The notes under the pieces: generated by a model | Seen by the model: the letters and a program-made list of their open reading frames with translations, nothing else | Told to the model about the DNA's origin: nothing | The model's database searches: none | In this document: positions 62,864 through 64,000 of the stretch, in pieces | Layout of the letters: each line of letters begins with the position of its first letter | Position numbering within the stretch: the first letter of the stretch is position 1 | Program-made: the position numbers and the translations under genes | From: Halostella salina | Lineage (GTDB): Archaea > Halobacteriota > Halobacteria > Halobacteriales > Natronoarchaeaceae | Reading direction: 5' to 3' | Length of the DNA stretch: 64,000 nucleotides | Assembly (NCBI RefSeq): GCF_003675855.1 | Contig: NZ_RCIH01000005.1 | Span: 1-64,000 of the forward strand

Positions 62864-63550
62864 ATGGGAACGCCGCTCTCGCCGCGCGACGCGCAGGCCG
62901 AGACAGTCATCGACCGTCTGGAGGAGGAGTACCCCGACAGCACCATCTCGCTGACCTTCTCGAACCGGCTCGAACTGCTGATCGCGGTAGTGCTCTCGGC
63001 ACAGTGCACCGACGAGCGGGTCAACGAGGCGACCGCCGACCTGTTCGAGGCGTTCGACGACGCCGAAGACTACGCCGCCGCCGACGAGGAGGAGATAAAC
63101 GGCTACATCGACTCGATCACCTACCACAACAGCAAGGCGGGGTACATCAGGGAGTCGGCCGAGATCATCGTCGAGGAGCACGACGGCGAGGTGCCGGACA
63201 CGATGAGCGAACTGACCGAACTCCCGGGCGTGGGCCGGAAGACGGCCAACGTCGTCCTCCAGCACGGCCACGACATCGTCGAGGGGATCGTCGTCGACAC
63301 GCACGTCCAGCGGATCAGTCGCCGCCTCGGGATCACCGAGGCGGAACGGCCCGAGGCCATCGAGCAGGACCTGCTCGACGTGGTGCCCGAGCGAAGCTGG
63401 CAGCAGTTCACCCACCTGCTCATCGACCACGGCCGGGCGGTCTGTACGGCGCGGAACCCGGACTGTGCAGACTGCGTGCTCGCGGACCTCTGTCCCTCGG
63501 AGCAGGGTGACAGCGAGGTCGACCTGGCGAGCGGCGAGCCGTGGGGGTAA
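62864..63550 (+). CDS. nth: endonuclease III
   Basis: The 228-residue base-excision repair enzyme has a helix-hairpin-helix (ELPGVGRKTANVVLQHG, with catalytic Lys in GRKTANV, near 124), catalytic Asp in VVDTHVQRISRRLG, and a [4Fe-4S] cluster site CTARNPDCADCVLADLC (C-x6-C-x2-C-x5-C, near residues 193-210). It removes oxidised pyrimidines from DNA. It is divergent from the phosphomevalonate decarboxylase gene. Confidence 0.95.
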   Translation: MGTPLSPRDAQAETVIDRLEEEYPDSTISLTFSNRLELLIAVVLSAQCTDERVNEATADLFEAFDDAEDYAAADEEEINGYIDSITYHNSKAGYIRESAEIIVEEHDGEVPDTMSELTELPGVGRKTANVVLQHGHDIVEGIVVDTHVQRISRRLGITEAERPEAIEQDLLDVVPERSWQQFTHLLIDHGRAVCTARNPDCADCVLADLCPSEQGDSEVDLASGEPWG

Positions 63551-63638
63551 CCGTCGCGGACGAACGGCCGTCGCCTCGCGGAACCCGACCAAAACCATAA
63601 CCCGGAGGCCGGTCAACCCCCGTTCGGGGGTACGATCC

Positions 63639-63902
63639 ATGACAGACGACGACCGACCAGCGGAGCGTGACGACGAGAACCCACACGAACGGGACGTGAC
63701 GCTCGCACGCGAGAAGGACGAGGAAGACGACGACGAGGAAGCGAAGGCGGAAGCCGAGGAGAAACAGGCGGAGGCGCGTCGCCGCGCCGAAGAGGAGGCC
63801 AAGGAGCGCGACGTCGACGAGGGGTCGACGGCCCGCGAGGGCGACGCGGCCGAACAGGAGAACCCCGACAACCACCGCGACGAGGAGCCGTTCGAGAGCT
63901 GA
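63639..63902 (+). CDS. small highly charged helical protein
   Basis: The 87-residue protein starts MTDDDRPAERDDENPHERDV. It has a long charged helix (EAKAEAEEKQAEARRRAEEE, near 34-53), then a disordered acidic tail to the TGA at 63900-63902. It has no recognised domain. Composition fits a cytoplasmic haloarchaeal coiled-coil protein; its function is unknown. Confidence 0.65.
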   Translation: MTDDDRPAERDDENPHERDVTLAREKDEEDDDEEAKAEAEEKQAEARRRAEEEAKERDVDEGSTAREGDAAEQENPDNHRDEEPFES

Positions 63903-63931
63903 CCCCCGTGGGCGAGTGACGACCCGGGCCG

Positions 63932-64000
63932 TCAGATGAAGCCGTACTTGACGACGTAGCGCGCGACCCCGAGGAGGTAGGCGACGATCCAGAAGAAGAC
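63932..64000 (-). CDS. C-terminal fragment of a membrane protein
   Basis: The last 22 codons read VFFWIVAYLLGVARYVVKYG, then FI and a stop at 63932-63934. This is one hydrophobic helix with a basic end. The gene begins beyond the window. The gap 63903-63931 between it and the charged protein gene is short and holds no gene. Confidence 0.55.
   Translation of the reverse strand, partial: VFFWIVAYLLGVARYVVKYGFI

Overview
The window is chromosomal DNA of a halophilic archaeon (class Halobacteria). The DNA is GC-rich, the proteins are acidic, and genes often overlap as ATGA or GTGA. The gene set is archaeal: TFE, Trm56, RNase P protein 4, SRP 7S RNA, a UbiA prenyltransferase of ether-lipid synthesis and a mevalonate-pathway decarboxylase.

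Region 1 (1-32506) is ordinary haloarchaeal backbone. It runs from a nitrilase-family hydrolase and a PhoU-like regulator through the tfe / DUF2110 / DUF5803 / CinA-like cluster. An acetate island follows: universal stress protein, acetate-type sodium:solute symporter with its DUF4212 partner, two acetyl-CoA synthetase paralogues, and a Bat-type regulator between them. After these come sugar and cell-surface genes, an rnp4-YhbY-MscS operon, the SRP RNA, a cysteine synthase-like enzyme, a RecA-like ATPase, the prenyltransferase and tRNA-Arg(UCG).

Region 2 (32507-55168, about 22.7 kb) is a provirus integrated at the 3' end of tRNA-Arg. An 18-bp piece of the tRNA end is repeated at 55151 and again at 55254. 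A tyrosine integrase lies beside the tRNA and a second tyrosine recombinase lies near the other end. The middle has the gene order of pleolipoviruses (pleomorphic, membrane-enveloped haloarchaeal viruses): small multi-membrane-pass protein, Tat-exported spike with a C-terminal anchor, two conserved membrane proteins, P-loop ATPase. Replication appears to use an SF3 (D5-like) helicase with flanking OB folds and an MCM-like C-terminal winged helix, which is not a replication protein I know from this family. The element also encodes its own TatA and its own archaeal type I signal peptidase. Both sit under the same promoter motif (GGTTTATCCGAGCAT), found eight times in the element about 30 nt before genes. 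I read this as a viral export module for the Tat-dependent spike. Two repeat arrays, GGCAAAACAACC in both orientations and a 13-bp tandem repeat, are candidate replication or partition sites. Other cargo includes two PD-(D/E)xK-like nucleases, a resolvase-like protein lacking its catalytic serine, and several zinc-ribbon or membrane proteins.

Region 3 (55272-64000) returns to backbone: DoxX-like protein, methyl-accepting transducer, dodecin, Tat-exported metzincin protease, NADH-dehydrogenase-like flavoprotein, phosphomevalonate decarboxylase, endonuclease III and a highly charged small protein. The window ends inside a membrane-protein gene.
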